Part shown: positions 61,506-64,000 of the stretch, piece by piece | Layout of the letters: every line of letters starts with the position of its first letter | How positions within the stretch are numbered: the stretch's first letter is position 1 | The notes under the pieces: generated by a model | Database searches by the model: none | What the model was told of the DNA's origin: nothing | What the model saw: only the letters and a program-made list of their open reading frames with translations | Translations under genes and position numbers: made by a program | Assembly: GCF_003312875.1 (NCBI RefSeq) | Contig: NZ_CP015163.1 | Span: forward strand, 5,208,001-5,272,000 | Reading direction: 5' to 3' | Source: Amycolatopsis albispora | Lineage (GTDB): Bacteria; Actinomycetota; Actinomycetes; Mycobacteriales; Pseudonocardiaceae | Length of the DNA stretch: 64,000 nt

Positions 61506-63550
61506 CGGGTCACCGCCAGCAGGAGCAGCAGCCCGCACACGGTGTAGAAGCCGTAGCCCAGATACCGGTGCACACTGCCCGTCGCCAGCCGCCGCCCGAC
61601 CCGGCCCCACGCGGCCACCAGGTTCAGGACGGGTTGGTAGAGGCGGCGTTCGATCCGGTCGGGCACCTTCCGCCGGTATTCCACGGCGGCCACCAGATAC
61701 CGGGACTCCTCGTGATGGGTGACGTCCACGTCGGTCTCGGGCTGTACCACGTTGTCGAACACCCGCTGCAACGGCTCGGCGAACGAGGTCGCGGTGTACT
61801 CCATCCGCGCCGACATCGGCCCGGCGCCGCAGTCCCACAACCGCGCTTCCCGCCGCGCAGCTCGCCGGGCGGTGACCGCGCGGAGCACACCTGCGGCCAG
61901 CACGAACGCGGCCAGCAACGCGACGGTGATGATCAGGGGCGACAGTGCCCCGGTGACCCCGGTCAGCCGCAGCGTCACCGCCGCGGCCACCGCCGGCTCC
62001 CCGGCACCCAACACCACACCCGACGCACTGGCCACGCCCGGCAGCACCACGCCGGGCAGCACCGCCAACACCACACACGCCACCGCAGCGAGTCCCATGG
62101 CGGCGCGCATCGTGGCCGGGCTTTCGCGGGCGGTGGCAGCGGATTCGCTGCGGGGTTTGGCGAGGAACCCGACGCCGAATGCCTTGACGAAGGTGGCCAC
62201 CGCCAGCCCGGCGGTCAACGCGACCGCCGCGACCGCCACCGGCATCGCGACCGCCAACGCCGTCCCGGGATCGCCTGACCCGGACGGCAGGCCATGGATG
62301 AGCGCCTGCAACAGCAGCCACTCGGACACGAACGCGGTTCCCGGCGGCAGCGCTGACGCGGCCAGCGCGCCCAGGCCGAACGCTGCGGTGGTCTGCGGCA
62401 TCCCCGACCGCAGACCACCGAGCGCGTCCAAGTCCCGGCTACCGGTGGCGTGCAACACGGACCCGGCGGCCAGGAACAGCAGCGTCTTGAACGCCGCGTG
62501 GTTGATCACATGCAACAGCGCCGCGGCCAGCGCGACACCCGCCAGGACCCGGTTCCCGGAGGAGGTGAACAGTCCGGCCGCGCCCAGCGCGATAAGCACC
62601 AGGCCCATGTTCTCGGTGGTCGAGTGCCCCAGCAGGCGTTTGAGGTCGGTGCTCATCGCGGCCTGCAGAATCCCGTACACCGCCGAGAGCGCCCCGAGCG
62701 TGAGCACGAGCAGCCACCACCAGGTCGGGCCACCGGCTGAAGCACCGCCGAGCAGGTCGAACCCGACCCGCACCATCCCGTACACCCCGAGGTTCACCAT
62801 CGCCGCCGACATCAACGCCGACACATGACTCGGTGCCTCCGGATGCGCCCTCGGTAACCACGCGTGCAGCGGCACGATGCCCGCCTTCGACGCGAACCCC
62901 GCCAACGTCACCACGAACACCACCCCGGCCACCCCTGGGGACAAGTCCCGGGCGGCGGCGCGTAGCGCGGTGAACGAGTCGTCGGTGGCGTGGCCGGCGA
63001 ACACCACCAGCCCGATCAGCACCGCCACGAACCCGAGATGGGTCATCACCGCATACCAGCGGCCCGCCGACGCCACCTCCGGGCGCCGCCGGTGCTCGGC
63101 CACCACCAGCAACAGCGAGAACAGCGCCATCAGCTCCCAGCACACCAGGAAGCTGCTCACGCTCCCCGCGGCCGGCACCAGCAGCATCGCCACCACGAAC
63201 AACGGGAACACCGCCTGCACCGGGCGCGCGTCCAGACCGTGGGAGCGGGTGTAGGAGATCCCGTAGATCCCGGCGGCGACGGCAACCCCGCTGGTCACCG
63301 CGACGAACACCCCACCCAACGCATCCAGCGTCAGCGACACCCCGAACAGCGGCAACACACCCGACAGACGCACCGAAAACACTCCGCCGGTCGTGGCGGC
63401 GATCCCAGCCACCACTCCCGCCGCCCCGGCGAACGCGGTCCCCAGCCCGGCCACCGTCGACCGTGCCCGCACCGGCACCGCCACGGCGGCCACCGCCGCC
63501 ACTACGCCGATCGCACATGCGGCGGCTAGCGCTGTCGCCGCGAGGCTCAT
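61502..63550 (-). CDS. HyfB/NuoL-like membrane subunit
   Basis: 682 residues from ATG 63550, ATGA overlap with the small subunit gene; an upstream extension into that gene is spurious. About 16 membrane helices with FASKAGIVPLHAWLPRAHPE (key Lys), KRLLGHSTTENMGLVLIALG and LLFLAAGSVLHATGSRD. The C-terminus carries the RERL-type amphipathic stretch (ARREARLWDCGAGPMSARME) and a last helix. This is the large pump subunit of the complex, matching Rv0083. Confidence 0.88.
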   Translation of the reverse strand: MSLAATALAAACAIGVVAAVAAVAVPVRARSTVAGLGTAFAGAAGVVAGIAATTGGVFSVRLSGVLPLFGVSLTLDALGGVFVAVTSGVAVAAGIYGISYTRSHGLDARPVQAVFPLFVVAMLLVPAAGSVSSFLVCWELMALFSLLLVVAEHRRRPEVASAGRWYAVMTHLGFVAVLIGLVVFAGHATDDSFTALRAAARDLSPGVAGVVFVVTLAGFASKAGIVPLHAWLPRAHPEAPSHVSALMSAAMVNLGVYGMVRVGFDLLGGASAGGPTWWWLLVLTLGALSAVYGILQAAMSTDLKRLLGHSTTENMGLVLIALGAAGLFTSSGNRVLAGVALAAALLHVINHAAFKTLLFLAAGSVLHATGSRDLDALGGLRSGMPQTTAAFGLGALAASALPPGTAFVSEWLLLQALIHGLPSGSGDPGTALAVAMPVAVAAVALTAGLAVATFVKAFGVGFLAKPRSESAATARESPATMRAAMGLAAVACVVLAVLPGVVLPGVASASGVVLGAGEPAVAAAVTLRLTGVTGALSPLIITVALLAAFVLAAGVLRAVTARRAARREARLWDCGAGPMSARMEYTATSFAEPLQRVFDNVVQPETDVDVTHHEESRYLVAAVEYRRKVPDRIERRLYQPVLNLVAAWGRVGRRLATGSVHRYLGYGFYTVCGLLLLLAVTR

Positions 63551-63993
63551 CGGCCGGTCAGCTTCCGCAGACCCTCCACGATCGCCTCCGGCCGCGGTGG
63601 ACACCCGGCGATCTCCACATCCACCGGGACCACATCGCGTACCGCCCCGGCCACCCCGTACGCCCCGGCGAACACCCCACAGTTGCGGGCGCAATCCCCG
63701 ACCGCGACCACCGCCTTCGGGCCCGCCACCGCCTCGTAGGTGCGCCGCAACGGTGCGGCCATGTTCCGGGTCACCGGCCCGGTCACCAGCAACGCGTCCG
63801 CGTGCCGCGGCGAGGCCACCAGCCGCGCGCCGTACCGCTCGGCGTCATACACCGGCCCGAACACCGACCCGATCTCCACCTCACACCCGTTGCATGAACC
63901 TGCGTCCACATGCCGGACCTGCACCGACCCACCCAGTTCGGCTGTTATCGGCGGCACCTCACCGCCCGCCAACGGCGGAGCGGGCTCAGCCAC
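63547..63993 (-). CDS. NuoB/HycG-like iron-sulfur subunit, start near window edge
   Basis: 148 residues from GTG 63993, seven bases from the window end with GGGGCGG before it; a start beyond the edge cannot be excluded. The proximal [4Fe-4S] ligands are all present: Cys-X2-Cys in GSCNGCEVEI, two more Cys in VAVGDCARNCGVFAGA and one in IAGCPPRPEAI. So the electron path is kept although the large subunit lost its NiFe ligands. Matches Rv0082. It is the last gene visible; the operon may continue upstream. Confidence 0.88.
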   Translation of the reverse strand: MAEPAPPLAGGEVPPITAELGGSVQVRHVDAGSCNGCEVEIGSVFGPVYDAERYGARLVASPRHADALLVTGPVTRNMAAPLRRTYEAVAGPKAVVAVGDCARNCGVFAGAYGVAGAVRDVVPVDVEIAGCPPRPEAIVEGLRKLTGR

Positions 63994-64000
63994 CCGCCCC

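Noticed and set aside
56683..63993. Formate hydrogenlyase / NiFe hydrogenase label
   Set aside because: The large subunit has no CxxC pairs at either NiFe-binding position and no formate dehydrogenase or maturation genes are present.
1..64000. CRISPR arrays, rRNA, tRNA and riboswitches
   Set aside because: No regularly spaced repeats, tRNA cloverleaf patterns or rRNA sequence were noticed by eye; short RNAs could be missed without a covariance-model search.

Overview
The window is high-GC actinobacterial DNA, most likely from a Pseudonocardiaceae-type organism. This rests on GTG/TTG starts, four-base ATGA/GTGA gene overlaps, F420- and FadE-type enzymes, and a homologue of the Mycobacterium tuberculosis Rv0081-Rv0087 locus; the genus is an inference. 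I saw no rRNA, tRNA or CRISPR array.

Layout. (1) 1-2.2 kb: the 3' end of a conserved hypothetical gene, two hairpins, then a two-gene unit (double-HTH protein plus DUF2637-type membrane protein). (2) 2.5-17.1 kb: a LacI-type regulator divergent from a plus-strand operon of an MFS transporter and six glycoside hydrolases (GH1, GH3, GH3, GH2, GH43, GH78). Three near-identical 12-bp operator palindromes lie in the divergent promoter. (3) 17.1-29.5 kb: a converging minus-strand catabolic block with glyoxalase, SDRs, two acyl-CoA dehydrogenases, a serine hydrolase, an esterase, an SMP-30 lactonase, P450, ferredoxin, ferredoxin reductase and a pentapeptide protein. It also holds several eroded genes (nitroreductase, CaiB, GntR). 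Regions 2 and 3 together look like a pathway that strips a branched sugar chain (glucose, xylose/arabinose, galactose, rhamnose) from a plant glycoside and then oxidises the aglycone. (4) 29.5-34.4 kb: an IS21 helper remnant, a TetR regulator, an ATC-hydrolase-like gene, a frameshifted saccharopine-dehydrogenase-like gene and a P5C-reductase-like gene. (5) 34.6-35.8 kb: a second, direct copy of the HTH/DUF2637 unit, so regions 2-4 are bracketed by about 1.25-kb direct repeats.

(6) 36.1-51.3 kb: a defence island. It holds a DUF559-like nuclease, a trypsin-NTPase with a Trypco2-like partner and an unrecognised protein, a frameshifted AbiJ/DUF559-like gene coupled to a complete qatABCD operon, and a Hachiman-like nuclease-helicase pair. 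(7) 51.5-52.3 kb: three small hypothetical proteins, one zinc-ribbon-like. (8) 52.4-64.0 kb: GTP-dependent PEP carboxykinase, a malic-enzyme-like NAD-binding protein, an Rv0081-like ArsR regulator, a small protein and a divergent DUF5313 protein. These are followed by a six-gene minus-strand operon for a membrane complex related to group 4 hydrogenase and complex I. Its large subunit lacks the cysteines that ligate NiFe, so it is better described as an energy-converting hydrogenase-related (Ehr-like) complex than as a formate hydrogenlyase.

The strongest leads are the operator-controlled glycoside/aglycone island with its decay marks, the multi-system defence island (especially the trypsin-NTPase module and the fifth gene coupled to qatD), the repeated HTH/DUF2637 unit, and the cysteine-free hydrogenase-like complex. 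Several frameshifts could be sequencing errors; each is flagged.
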